Assembly (NCBI RefSeq): GCF_964204645.1
Contig: NC_134034.1
Span: 1,548,001 to 1,612,000, forward strand
Length of the DNA stretch: 64,000 bases
Source of the DNA: Tubulanus polymorphus
Taxonomy: Eukaryota > Nemertea > Palaeonemertea > Tubulaniformes > Tubulanidae
Direction: 5' to 3'
This document shows, one piece after another, positions 33,810-47,000 of this stretch; position 1 is the first letter of the stretch; each line of letters begins with the position of its first letter. The position numbers and the translations under genes are program-made. A model generated the notes under the pieces. It was given only the letters and a program-made list of their open reading frames with translations. It was not told the DNA's origin and did no database searches.

Positions 33810-34685
33810 TCAGTCGTCTCTGGTAACTAGATAGTTGAGAATCGTTATCGGAACGATAGGAAATCCGTAACAGTCGACCGTGTATTTGCGAACGAGCTCT
33901 TGGATTTGGGCTCGCAATTTTTCTGGAAATCGCCCGTGGCCGAGAAACGCTAGGATCTGGTCGCCGATATAGCGCATGTTGGTGTCGTGTTCGCAGAGGC
34001 ACGCTTGAGCCGGTTTCAGTGCCAGGTGCACGAAAATACCTTCTTTATCTTCAGCGTGTGATAGAACCTTCGCGCGAGCGTCGACCATCACTTGCTGCAG
34101 CCCGGTTTGGTCGGCGAAGGTCACCACCTCCTGGTCGACGTTAGCTACAAAGCCTTCTCGCTCCTTCAACTGATGAATTTCGTTCGCCAAATTCGAGTAC
34201 GTGGACGAGATTACGGATATGTAGACGCGGCCGTTTTTGTGCGCCAGTCGATGCAATGTCGTCTGCAACACGCGCGCCTGATCGTCGAAATAGTAGAATA
34301 CGTGCGAAAATACGACCAAATCGTAAAATTCGTTCGGCAAAAAGGTGGCGCTTTCGTTCGAAAACTTCCGTTTGAACAACTTATACTCGAAGTTGTATTT
34401 CTCGGCTAGTAAACCCATACGGACGGTCAACTCTTCGGACATCAGCTCGCTCGGTTCTACGCAATCCAAACGGTCGAATTTCACATCTTCGCCGACGGCG
34501 GTCAGCGCCTCTTCCAGAAGATGCCCGTGCGCCGGACCTACCGATAAAATCCGCAACCCTCTTCTATCTTTAACCTCGGGTATTTCGGAGTAGCATCCTC
34601 GTAGTATTTGTGGCAATCGGTGGCGGTTGTAACTGCGGTGTTGATGGTAGATTTTGAAGGCTTCGTTGTACGTACGATCGTCCAT
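33810..34685 (-). CDS. SAM-dependent methyltransferase, histamine N-methyltransferase-like, intronless
   Basis: A 291-residue soluble protein, close to the 292 residues of vertebrate HNMT. SAM-binding motif I is LRILSVGPAHGHLLEE (about residues 43-58), followed by the acidic CVEPSELM, then DLVVFSHVFYYFDD (post-II region) and RVYISVISS. The spacing and the VEPS and FYYFDD motifs resemble HNMT, which methylates the ring nitrogen of histamine. The substrate here is unknown and the C-terminal region (FPIVPITILNYL) does not clearly match. Other class I small-molecule methyltransferases are possible. No signal peptide or membrane segment is visible. TATAAA on the minus strand at 34744-34749, about 60 bases before the start codon, may be its TATA box. 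Lack of introns suggests a retrocopy origin. Confidence 0.75.
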   Translation of the reverse strand: MDDRTYNEAFKIYHQHRSYNRHRLPQILRGCYSEIPEVKDRRGLRILSVGPAHGHLLEEALTAVGEDVKFDRLDCVEPSELMSEELTVRMGLLAEKYNFEYKLFKRKFSNESATFLPNEFYDLVVFSHVFYYFDDQARVLQTTLHRLAHKNGRVYISVISSTYSNLANEIHQLKEREGFVANVDQEVVTFADQTGLQQVMVDARAKVLSHAEDKEGIFVHLALKPAQACLCEHDTNMRYIGDQILAFLGHGRFPEKLRAQIQELVRKYTVDCYGFPIVPITILNYLVTRDD

Positions 34686-36075
34686 GGTTCTCGAGTTCGA
34701 TTCAGTCGTTGGTATTCCTGTTGTGACAGAGACAATTTATGCGTTTATAAGATAACAGCTCGCTGAGTAAGGCCTATCCTATGTTACCGACTTAGAGGTC
34801 AGAGATCGATGTCCTATTTTTACAATTGTAGACAAATTCCAAAGGTCCAAAATAAAGTCACCTTGGTTAAATATAACTGGACTTAATATCCTAAAGATCT
34901 ACTTATTCGATTTTACTAAATTCTGTGTCTCAGATAACACTCAATTTTATAGTCACGGCGCCTTTGCCCTAGCCGCTCCAATCTCATTGAACGCTTTACC
35001 TTTTTGGAATAAGATCCTGCAGTGATTTAGTTAGTCTTAAAACTAAGCTGACAAAAATTTCTCTTTAGGCAATATTTTAATTGACAGTAATCTGGTTTTT
35101 ATTATTATTATTATTATCATTATTATTATTATTACTACTACGTTTTACTTACAATTCTTTTGCTTGAATCTCGCTAGTACGCAGAAGGACATCGACTACA
35201 CTGCGCTATACAAAAACACCAGATTGTACATTTTTAGAAACGAATAATAATGAATTCGTAATTAAACATGACGTGACTATGTGTGACGGCTTAAACGACT
35301 TAACCAAATTCAAATTCTGAATAATCCATTTTTGCTAGCCACCATCTCATCAGGGTAAATTTTCCAAAGCTGACTTCATAGAATGAATATTCTAATGAAC
35401 GTTCAAATGAAATCAGAACCCCTTTTACCTTTGAAAATCATATGTTTTAAACACTTTCAGCGATGCTTTTGCAAACGGAAATGCAATTTCGTAATCTTTA
35501 TATTAATTGGTTTCTCATGTTTTGTAATGAGCTCATAGGGCAGGGGTTAGATTCTGATTTGGATTTGAATTTATTTTCAAACGTGCATTGTGAAAATGTT
35601 GCTTGATTGTGTAGCGTGATTGTCGTATGGCCGTGGAAACTTGGTTAAGGGCTTTCGAGCCTGGCCTTCGAGACTGTTCCCCTTCTCTTCAGTAATATGT
35701 AATGCGAAATTAGTCCGCTTAGTGATTTATGATTATCTAATTCATTATCTAAAAATAATTGAAATTGAAAGGGAAATGTATGAAAAAAAAAATCGGAAAA
35801 GGAAGCTTCGCTTGAATTGATATTCCATATTTCTATGTTCATTTATTGTATCCTTGTACGCGGAATTGGCAATTCATATCATATACAATTTATAGCGCAT
35901 AATCCATTGTATGGTTGTGCTTCACCCAGTCCTGGTAGTCATTCTCTCTCCACTGAGATCCAGTCGCTCTACTATGATCCTAGTGTAACCATAATCAGAC
36001 ACTAAGGTTCTTGGTGAACGTTATTCGCGGTATATTGGTCGTCTGTTCGATGCGATCAGTGACAAACTGAAGAAA
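34686..36075. other. Intergenic DNA between the methyltransferase and TLR-a; TLR-a promoter region
   Basis: An ATT/ATC microsatellite lies at 35100-35142. From about 35808 the DNA resembles the TLR-b upstream region: GGAAGCTTCGCTTGAATTGA here against GGAAGCTTTGCTAGAATTGA near 56716, then GTCTGTTCGATGCGATCAGT in both. This marks the 5' UTR or core promoter of the TLR pair. No other gene is seen. Confidence 0.5.
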
Positions 36076-38892
36076 ATGTCCGCGACTAAACTTCTAATTC
36101 TCGTGGTTGCGATACTGCTGTGCCGCTGTGGTGCCATATCGGAAATTATCGATGAAATCGACAGAACGCCGTGGAGTTTAGAAAGTAACTTACTAGATTA
36201 TGAGAAATACCGGTCACTCGGCGGTAGTATGATGCTGTATTCTGGAATAGTCGACGATAAGCGGCGTCCAAACCGACGCGACGATATCCTCAGCAGACGT
36301 TTTTACTACGGTTGCCCGTCAGTGTGTCGCTGTTATTATCAACGCGGGTAAGTCGAAATGTACTCAGGAGCGGGTCTAAATCTAATATCGGCAGGCGTTG
36401 TAAAAAAAGAATAAAAGCTATTTTTGTGATCACTGTCTGGACAAAGTGGTAACCTCTAAATGTAGGGTTCCAAACCCCGAAACAACCTCACCCCAGCATC
36501 CGGACTGTATTTATTGCTACCACTGCAGTTGTTTGATTGAAAGCGTTCAACGACTTTAAAGAAAACGTTATTCCGCAACACTAACACCTGAACATATTTT
36601 TTCAGGTTCGGTATCGCTAACTGCAGGAATAAAGGACTCACGAAGTTCCCGCGAATAAAGAATAACATAAATATTCTTTACTTGTCACAGAATAGGATAA
36701 AGAGCATAAAACCGTTCCGTCGACTACCGAGATTGACGTGGCTAGGATTACGGGAAAACGCACTGAGTTCACTGGTGGGACGCAAATCACTTCATTATCT
36801 ACCGAGTCTAACGTATCTCGATGTTTCATGTAATCCAGTACGGTTTATTGACAAACATGCTCTCATGAAGAATAAGCATCTGAGATTATTCGCTTACAAT
36901 TTTGTTCTGTTAGTCAAACCTCCAGCGGCATTTGTCAGAAAGGTGTGTCATTCAAAGCACACTGTCGAAGATATTCATAATTTATTTCATTCTTTCCAAA
37001 ATTGCGCTTTCTTAGAATATTTATATTTACGAGGTGCGTGGCTGCCTGAAGCAATTTCGTTGACCGCATCAATATTGAAATATTTACCTGTACAGAATTT
37101 GAAGGTTTTAAGCCTAATGTATAATCGGATACCCGAAATAGATATAGGCTTTTTTCGTGGGTTCAAAAGATTGAAAATCCTGGAGATGAACTATTGCAAA
37201 ACGAATTTTAAAAAGCGTCAATTCGAAGGACTCGTTAATCTTCGTAGAATTGATTTGACACGGAACAACATGCGTAATTTAAATATGACACAATTCCTGA
37301 TATCCAGCCCGAAACTGAGAGAATTTAATGCAGTGAATTCGGTGGGTTTAACATGCTTCGATAGTCGCTTATTATTTGCCGAAAACAACAGACTGTTATC
37401 GTTACTATTATCATGTAGTGTTACTGGACAATTTTCCGCTGAATCGCCGTGTCGTGGTCCACGCGGTTACCTAGACCGAAATTTCTATTTGAGAAAGGAC
37501 ATAACGAACCTGAGGAAGTTGCGCTACTTAATGTTTGAAATAACAAGCTCTTTTGTTTTCTTATGCCTGAAGTCGTTCGATCTGTTGCCCGAATCGATGA
37601 CTCTTATTACTATACGCAATCTTGCAGGAGCGTCTGATATGTATAAGAAACGAACTCTTCATAACGCGTGTGAAAGCCTCATGTGGAATAGGACGTTTCA
37701 TAAACTAACTTGGTTCGTCCTTGCTGGGACGATTATTGGCAACTGTCCTAGTCGTGTACTCCGTCATATCCTGACTAGAGTTCCTTCACTAGAATACCTC
37801 GAACTCTCCAGAAATGGAATTAGACATTTGGATGGAACCACTTTTGAAACAGCCCCCAACTTGAAGTTTCTAAGGCTGAAGCATAACAGACTGACGATGA
37901 TTCAACCGGGTCTGTTAAAACCATTAAAGAACCTACGCGTCTTGGATTTAGCATCAAATCAACTAAAAACGTTCGATCCTACTGAAATCATGAATTTAAA
38001 ACATTTCAAATCCATTTTTCTTCTCGGTAATACATTTGAATGCGATTGTCAACTGAGAAAGTTGCAAAATTGGCTTAAAGAGTTAGGTAGTCGTAGACCA
38101 AAGAAGCATTATCATTACGACTTTATTGCAGAAGCCATACACAATCTAACTACGCTCAAACTCCTTTGTAATTCACCAAGAAAACTATCCGGAGTTCCTA
38201 TCCCAAACTTTCAGTTACATTGGATAGAATGTGACAACCACAAAGATATAGTCATTTCTCTTTCGACATTATGCGTCGCTGCTATTATTATGGCTATTGG
38301 GCGAATTGTCGCCAAAAAGCGATGGGAAATCTTTTATTGGTGGATGGTAAAAATCAATCGATTTCTACCGAAACTATTACGTATAGCGACGGTAAGCCGT
38401 TCTGATGATATGAAATTTGACGGATTTCTGAGCCATAGCATGGAAGACCTTCAATTTGTCTATTTGGATTTCATACCCGAAATAGAAAAATCCAAAGATT
38501 TCGCTTCGAAGTTTTGCATCGAGTTTCGAGACTTTACAATCGGTGCCTACATACAACAGAACAATATCGACGCTATTTACGGGTCTCGGTGGGTCGTGTT
38601 TTTGTTGACCGAATCATTCATCGAGGAAAGATGGGTAGAATTTGTAATAAGCATGGCGGCAAACCGGTGCGTCGAGGAGGGCAATAACATCATACTCGTG
38701 CTCGATATCGATCATATACCCGAATCGCGCATGCCCGAATCCTTGCGGACGATCATTTCAAATGTTGTTTACATGAAATACCCGCGAGACGATAAAGCCC
38801 GTTCTACGTTTTGGAAAAAGGTTCGCCTTACCCTGATCGGTAAACAGAGAAAATTCATACAACCAGCTAATATGTATCGATCTAACCGCTAA
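36076..38892 (+). CDS. Toll-like receptor (TLR-a), single cysteine cluster type, 2 exons, 852 aa
   Basis: Exons 36076-36347 and 36606-38892 join in phase 2. Exon 1 encodes a signal peptide (LLILVVAILLCRCGA), a spacer, and the start of the N-terminal cysteine cap (CPSVCRCYY) completed in exon 2 (FGIANCRNKG). LRRs follow, for example LKFLRLKHNRLTMIQPGLLK. One C-terminal cap (CDCQLRKLQNWL ... WIEC) begins near residue 569. A membrane helix lies at about 638-660 and the TIR domain at about 691-838: FDGFLSHS (box 1), CIEFRDFTIG (box 2/BB loop) and TFWKKV (box 3). TLRs dimerise on sensing microbial or endogenous ligands and recruit MyD88-type adaptors. The BB-loop proline of RDxxPG is replaced (RDFTIG). 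Its TIR DNA is nearly identical to TLR-b while the ectodomain differs. The start Met is followed at once by the signal peptide. Confidence 0.95.
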
Positions 38893-41029
38893 TCTATTAA
38901 CATTACTCGCTCGATGTATCCAATAGTCAAAGTGTGCAGCCGTCAACGAGCTACGTTCAATTATGTACGAGGTTATATCGATTTGTAAATGTGACCTAAA
39001 TACGAATTAGAGTTCAAAATAATACTCAGTTCCTAAACATTTGTCAAAAATTTAGCGATAGTCATCTTGTATATGTAGTGATTTAATTATGTAAGTCAAG
39101 AAGTATTTGACTTGTCGTAGTGAAAATAGATCATGCATTCTTAGGTGTATGTATAATAAGTGTTTTCGTTATTTCCAGTTTGACTTTGTGGTAAACAGGG
39201 TTTGAAATATCGAGTATAAATCTGTCTTTTAAATACTCAGTACATTTTATTTCAATTTTTTTTTCAAATTCAAAATCTGTAAACGTGACATAAAGATGTA
39301 TTATGAGTTAGACACATTCAAGTTTATTCAGTGATATATATATATATATATATTTTGATTTGATTTATTTGATGTTTATCATGGTACAAATATAAATACA
39401 TTAGGCGGCTACAGTAGGCGGCTACAAACAAAAGGGAATAATGGTAATACATTACACTTGTCTATTCGAGTAAAAATAAATCAAGAAATCTTATCGTATA
39501 CTTATGGTATGGTAGATGGGTGTTTTGTCAGTTTGATTTGAGTGTAAACTTCGTAAAATAAAGCCTCTGGTACTCTTTTTGTAAAGACAATTTTGTAAAT
39601 TTTCCAAATTCAATTCAATGGTGCGTGGCAAGTATGTCATTATGAGAATCGATTTAAGATTCCTAGTGGAGCCGTATTAAACTGGTATAAACACATCAGT
39701 ATGACAGTATGTTATATTTATGGGCGACAAATCCCTTCAAAAAGACTATAGTTTTTTTTAGACAATTTCGGGCCGCGTAGACATCTTTGCTCAGCGAAGT
39801 CATGCGGTCAGCAGATGGCGCATTTTACATGTGAATGACGTAAGCTTTTAATCGAACTCGTTTTAGTTTTCTGAGTTTCTATTTCCCTTTTTATATATGA
39901 TGTAAAGCAATGAGCATATTTTATATGGATGGAAAACCCGTAAATAACAATTCGTTTCGGCTAGAAATTACCGAAAATCACCATATATACTATATCTAAA
40001 TCTTGATATATATGTATAATTAGTTTATTGTCATCTTTTATACATAAATAAAAGCCAGCCTATATAGGCTTACAAGACAAAAAGTTCTGTTGGTTAGCAT
40101 CATGGCGGTGCATTACGCAGAATGGACACATCATTTACAAACTTACAGACGTGATTAATAATGTGATCACTCGCTAGGATCAAGGACAATTGGTCTGTAG
40201 TGGATAAAATATCCATATCAATATCTAAGAGTTCCTTGATTTTAGCGAACAATGATACGAAACAATGATATTAACACATTTTATTCATTATCCCGTATTA
40301 GATTTTGAAATTCATCAAGCGCATCAACACACTCTAAATGATTTAGAACAGCAGTCACCATCCATATATTCTTGCTCTGAAGTATACTCATGAAGTCTAC
40401 TGAGATAGGGGTTTGTGCTGTGGTAGGTTCTCTATATTCACATTCGGGTCCCTGCTGGTGCAGGATGAGGCTGGGTTTCGCACCTCGCGGTACCTTCATC
40501 CCTGTAAGGTTTGATCCGTCGTTATGTTCAGGAGTATAATACCACTTCGTGAATAATGCATTAAATACAATTCAACTTTTATCAGAATGCACCATAAACA
40601 CTAATCTGCTCAATTAAGTATTTCATTTAATACTACGATAATGATGATAAATACATTTTTTACAAAGAAGTCGCTGACTTCGTGGTGGTGAGTTTATAAC
40701 GCGTTCGGGCCTCGATACTGCGCCTTATGAGCAATCGTCCATGAGAAGTCTGTCACATGGTCGGAAAGATAATGGACTCTAAAACTCACTGACACACCAT
40801 ACTTCGAAACTTAAGCTCGGCGCAGGACCGCACCAATTCGGGAACGCGACCTGATCGGTAACCATAGGAAATCAATAAGAAAAGCTGTCTTCTGTCCATA
40901 ATCTAACCCGGGTTTTATTCCTCCACATAGATATTGGCACCATAGTGTAAAATGATTTTCTAGGAAACAATCCCACTAGAAAATGATGACATCTATAGGT
41001 GGTGCGTTGGCAATATATATGTTGGTATA
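38893..41029. other. Intergenic DNA between the 3' ends of TLR-a and GPCR-a
   Basis: The first 15 bases match the DNA after TLR-b, then similarity stops. GTGACATAAAGATGTATTATGAGTTAG (near 39285), a TA run at 39336-39352, and GAGTAAAAATAAATCAAGAA (near 39468) resemble the triplicated segment downstream of TLR-b (60165-61080). No gene is seen. Confidence 0.45.
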
Positions 41030-44000
41030 TTATTTATCTTTTCGATGTTGCCTGCGTTTGGTTTTTGCTCGTATGGATTTCATATCGATGGTCAGTATTG
41101 TGTAGAGAAGAGGATTGAGGGACGAGTCGATCGGTAGGAAAAGAACTGCCAGCCAAGCCGCCACCTGATTCGGTATTTCTACCCGGAAAACTGCGCAAAA
41201 CTGAACGATTATTATCGGCAGCCAGCAAAATAAATTACACAGATTTATCACCAAACTCCTGCGTGCCATAATCAGTTCGGTAGGATCAGCTCTACCCGAA
41301 CCGGACCTGCTTCTAGATACGTGTCTGTACATCTGCGCATACGTTGCCATTATCGTAGCAAGTACCATGGAGTTGAATAGAGAAAAAATAGCGAATGAAT
41401 ATTGCCAGGCATTGACATCAATAGAAATTAGATTTATGGGTAAACAAACTCCAGTCGTACCGTAGAAATTGTTTCCAAAGTAAGGGAAAGGTGTAAGAGG
41501 TAGTAATACAATGAAACACAAGACAATCCAACATGCTCCACAAATAATGCACACATACCTCGGTGATGTAATCGGGCTTCCAGAAAATGGATCAACGATA
41601 TTTGAAAATCTATGACGCGTCATGACGAGCAAAAACATCAATGAACCTTCACAAGAAATAGACACCACGATTCCAGCAAGACGACAAAACGAACTGTCCG
41701 TCCATGATTCAGAATAGAGAAAGTAGTTACCTTTATAAATGTAATCGGCTCCAGCGATCAAAAACAAATATATAGACATCATGAAATCACACACAGCAAT
41801 ATTAATGATGATGATGTCGGAAGATGAATTTGAGGATGAGAATTTAATCGCATAAATGCGAAGAGAAACGACAATTCCATTAGCGAAAAAGCTGAATGAA
41901 CCTATGACCCAGATGATAGTTCTGAGGACTGTGTTACCCATCAGATCAGAACAGGAGGAAAATTCATCAGCTTCAGGGAAACAATGGTCAACATTCGGAG
42001 CCATGCAGCAGAATTTGTAAGCATCAGACATAAGGGAGACTAAAGATGTAAGATTATTGAAAACATTTCTGTCAGCAGAAATAACTTCGTAGTTGTTGGT
42101 TATATCCAGAATTTCAATTGAAGTTAATCCAGAAAATGCGTAAAGCGAAATATGATGGATTCTGTTACTGCTAATATTCAACGACTGCAATGAAGATAAA
42201 CCTCTAAACACATTGCTACCAAGCACCGTCAAATGAAACTCGTGAAGGTCGAGAAATGTTAGTGAATTCAAATCTTGGAAGGTGCCATCCTCTAAATCCC
42301 ATATTGGATTTTCAGTTATGAATAATTCTTCCAAACTATACAAACCGGTGAATGTATTTGCAGATAAAGATGTTATGTTGTTATTTGTAAGGTCTAATGC
42401 ATGCAGATTATGCAGGTTTGAAAACGAGTTTGGCAAAATATACGACAATTCATTGGAGGAGATGTTAAGCATTCGCAAATAGATGAAGGAAAAGAATGTT
42501 GACGTGTCAAAGATAATTTCGTTATTCGACAAAATCAAAATCCGAGTTGATGCCGAAAGATCAGTGATGTCTTTTATACCAGTATTTCCACAATCAACAA
42601 AATACCCCAGACACTTACAACCTCTCGGACATGTGACTATACAGAAAGCCTCGTCATCAGTTGTAAGTCTACAGTTAACGACACCATCACAAACTTCAGG
42701 TTGTGGGATACATCGATTTTCCAGGCCACATTTAAACATTCCTGTACATGAAAATGTCTCGCAATTTTGTTCATCTTCTGAATTGGGACAATCAGATTGA
42801 CCATCGCACACCTGTCTGATTGGTATACAGTACGATGCTGGACATTTTACAGTACCAGCTGGACATTCAAATTCTTCACATTTCAATACGTGCTCGAGAT
42901 TTCTACAAACAGGGTAACCGTTTGTGAATCTTTCAAAAATACATCTGTGACGCCTTGAATAACAGTGGGGAGAATTGAAAGAACATCTTTGTTTATCGGG
43001 TTCCATACAAAGATTTGTGAAGTTAGTCGTACAGTGGTTATCATCATTGCAATAAACCGTAGGATTCACTGTAACATTAGTAGTTGTTATCAATTCATCT
43101 TCTTCGAGGCTTCCACTGCAATCCACGACACCGTCCTGATACAGTTGAGAACTGATACAGTCTCCACTGTTACACATGAACCCCTGGCACTGCTGAGCGG
43201 TGCATCCCATTTCATCAGAGCCGTCTTTGCAATTTGTGACTCCATCACATCTATCAGACCTACTGATACATTGGCCATTGTCACAGCGATATTGTTCGGA
43301 CAAACACGGGGGATGAAAACACGAGTTCTCATCAGAACCATCCACACAATTCTTAGTGAAATCACAAAATCTACTTATTGATATAACCTGACCATCGTAG
43401 CATTGAAAATGAATGTGTGAATTTACATCCGTGCAATTGAGTTCATCTTCACCGTGTTGACAGTCGTTTCTGGTATCACATACGCGATGGTCGCTGATAC
43501 ATATCTGATCGTGACATTCAAACTGCCACGATTTACAACCGCTTATAGAAGCTAACTCCTCATCAGTTGCATTGTAGGAACATAAAACAGAATGCGCTGC
43601 ATCTGATGTGATGTTCTTAGGTAACATTTCCCAATGAACTGTTTGCTGGTAAGTTAATTCATGCCTTGTAACAGATGGTTTTATTATCCTCCATTGATTG
43701 CTAAAATCCTTACTTAAAATTGCACCATATTGATGTTGATAACGAAGTCTGTCGATCAGTTTTCTGGCGTATATAAGATCCTGCAGCATACCTATTTCAC
43801 CACTAATGCTATTGCACATCCTTTTCGTACTAACAATATCTAGAATTGGCACTGTGTTCCAATTGGTAAGTACTTGATAACATCGTCCAGCTATACCTAA
43901 CCAACCTATTCTGCAATTCGTATTTATATCTGCATTTGATGATACTACTTGTTTTATTAAATCGTTTGCAGTACTATTTCTATTTATATCTGTTCTTTCC

Positions 44001-47000
44001 GATTCGCAAATGAAACTTGTGTGAACCTCTTCGATTTCGCAGGAGAATCGAATCCAGTTCGCTGATCCTCGTGGATTATTCAGTATCATCGCCGTACACG
44101 GCATACTGACGTCATGAATCGGTTGTGTTCGTAGATGAGATATCAATCCTTGAATAACTTCTGGTACCGTTTCATTATTTGTAGGTTTGTACCACTCCGT
44201 GTAGCTCAATGGTTTCCCATCAGTCCACGTGTAATAACCAGTATCGGGCTAGGAAAAAGATTGTAAATGAAATAAACAAACCTCACTGCCAACTTTTTTC
44301 AAATAAAGGGCTAATCTTCAAATAAGGGCATTTTACAACTAAACTAGATTTTACTTTGATGGTATTCATGGTTTTGTTCTCTCCGTGACTCAATAGCTCA
44401 GTCAACACAATAAGTACTACGTTCTTTAAGTGTTATTGATAATGACATCCCTGGGAAAGCCCATCGGCATCCAACGTTGAACTTGGGACGCTGAAGGCTT
44501 TCCCGGTGATGTCATTATCGAGAAACGAGGTCAAGCATCGATTAGTAAAGAGGAAATATCGATTGAAATTTTGTTCGTCCTCTCCCGGTACTTCCAAACG
44601 GCTCAGAGCTGATGAACATTACATTCTACGCAAATGCAAACCCCTATTTCCCTCCTAATTACAGAATATCAGGGTCCAGTTGCTCAAAAGTTGGTTTAGA
44701 GTTAACCTGGATAGTTGACATAGCGGTTACCTTTAACCATCGTTTTAGCATCTACAGCCCCTGAGCTGATGGACAAAAAATTCCGCACGAATTCAAACCC
44801 CCATTTCCCTCCTTATTACAGAAAATCAACTGTTTATTATCGGTGGTTATAATTTCTGCCATTAGGATCTGACATAAAGTTACTCTCAGAACCATTCTAA
44901 GGATTAACACACATATTAACCTAAACTACATCAATTTACCTGTAATTTCAGTCCAATCATCAGTAGGACGACTTCCTGCGAAAACGCTTGCTTTATTAAA
45001 GGTTTTTCAGCGAATATTCTTTTTAGGTTTATCATCTCTTGCTCTGAGTTGACACTCAGTAGATGTCCCGCGTACTTCTGCCTGCAGTGTAATTCAGCAT
45101 CTATCCAATTCAGACGTTTATCTTTGATGTATTTTATGCAGGAAATTCCCGAATCTAGAAATCCCGATTTACAGACATTATCGCGATGTTTCATCCGCAT
45201 CTGTTCTTGTAAAATGTATTGTATGCTGAACGTTGGTACATTTTTGGTGACTTCGAGCCTTTGTCCCGTCACTTGTAAACTGTAAAATGTAACTCCCGGT
45301 GTGTTGTACGTTCCACAGAGTCTTCTTTCGTGTCTTATCACGAATTTTTCGACGAATAAAACAGGGTCTATAACATTCATAGTATCTTTGAAACATTGCA
45401 CCATCTCCATATGTTTTATAATGAATCTGGTGTACTGAATTCGCTTTACATTTCTTCTGAACGTGAAGCTATAAGTAATAATGCGTTCATACAAAGAATT
45501 AGGAATAGCAGGGTAGTCTGGTGATTGCATTATTCCACAGTTTCTTCCGTCGTTACGAGCAGATCTCCAACGACTAGGCCTTTTCGGTGCTTGGCAAATA
45601 TGTGCCAATTCAACAAGGTACGGGTCTGACCACAACGAATTCGCCTTCTTTATCGTTACAATGTGCAATAAGAGCCCGTTTTTGAGACCCTCGATAGTAA
45701 GTGACGCAAATTCTCTACAAAATCTGACACCTGTTGCATGGTCAGGTACACATCTACTAATTTCATATCGGTATTTTGATATTATACGAATTTTATGTAA
45801 TGGAACGCGTCTGTTTTTGGGATTGATAATCAAACAGCGTGACGTCACTGTGTCCCGGGGTTCCTCCCGTGGATAGTAACCGTTACAGTCAGTTGGACGT
45901 AATCTTAAAACGCCTCCAGGCCTGGCTCTATTGTTATAACTATACCCTACTGTAATAACCGGTCCACCTGACGTTACCAGACTGACGACACTTCGGCGAT
46001 AACCCGACGACCCGGGACAATACGGACCGTAGCGTCTAGCTGTTAGATTACCGCCATCATATATGTAGAATCCGGAATTGTCACAATTTTCAGACTGCAC
46101 CGGTAATATCAATTCCTCGTCTGTGATGCTAACTTTCCAATGTATATCGAACAGCTCGATTCGATACTCCACCATCCTCGATCGATGTGTTGATATCGGG
46201 TTATGTTGCAGTGACTCGAAGTCGTAAAGTATCTGAAATGTTAATTTTAAACAGGTTTCGTTAATTTTAACAATTGATTATTCTCCACTGCGAACGAGTT
46301 TGAATATAAGGGCATTCATAATTCGACACTTACCCAATGCTTATTGATGGCAAGTTTTGATATCGAAATCGATTCCATTCTGAAGTTTATGCTCAGATTC
46401 GATTCTGTGATGTTCGGTCTCGTCAGAACGCACAGTATGACGAGAAATCCGTCAGATTTGGCACTCAGTGATTGTAGGTAGTTGTAACTGAGTAAAATAT
46501 CAGTTCCTACAATACGCAACGCTTCTAACTTATATACACCAATGACATCACCGGATGCGCTGAGATCACGTGTCCAGTTGAAGACGACGTACTGTAACAC
46601 CTGCACTGTGATAGACCAGCAGTGTAAGTGTTTTGATCGAGTTATTATGTGTAAACTGTTGTCATCGGCAATGAGCACTCCCGATTCGTTATTAGAAATC
46701 TGAATCAATGGATTAGAAATGTTCCAATCTGATATTTTGTACATCTGAACTAAAAGTTTAGTCGTTGCACCGCGCATATATGTCGAAGAAATAATTGCTT
46801 TGTTAGTTTTGGTATAAAACGATGACGGGTGTTGTTGGCGTTGATCACCTATAAGCGCCATCGGTTCACCGCTGGTGTTCCAACCATCATAGATTCGGAA
46901 ACCCACCGCTGGATCGGCGTCTGATCGCGGATATACAACCAGGACTAAATCTACAAACGTCAAATTCATCGCTACACCATCGGGGATGTTGCTCCATTCG

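Noticed and set aside
34092-34593. Open frames on the plus strand over the methyltransferase gene
   Set aside because: They lie antisense to a recognisable SAM-binding protein and resemble no family.
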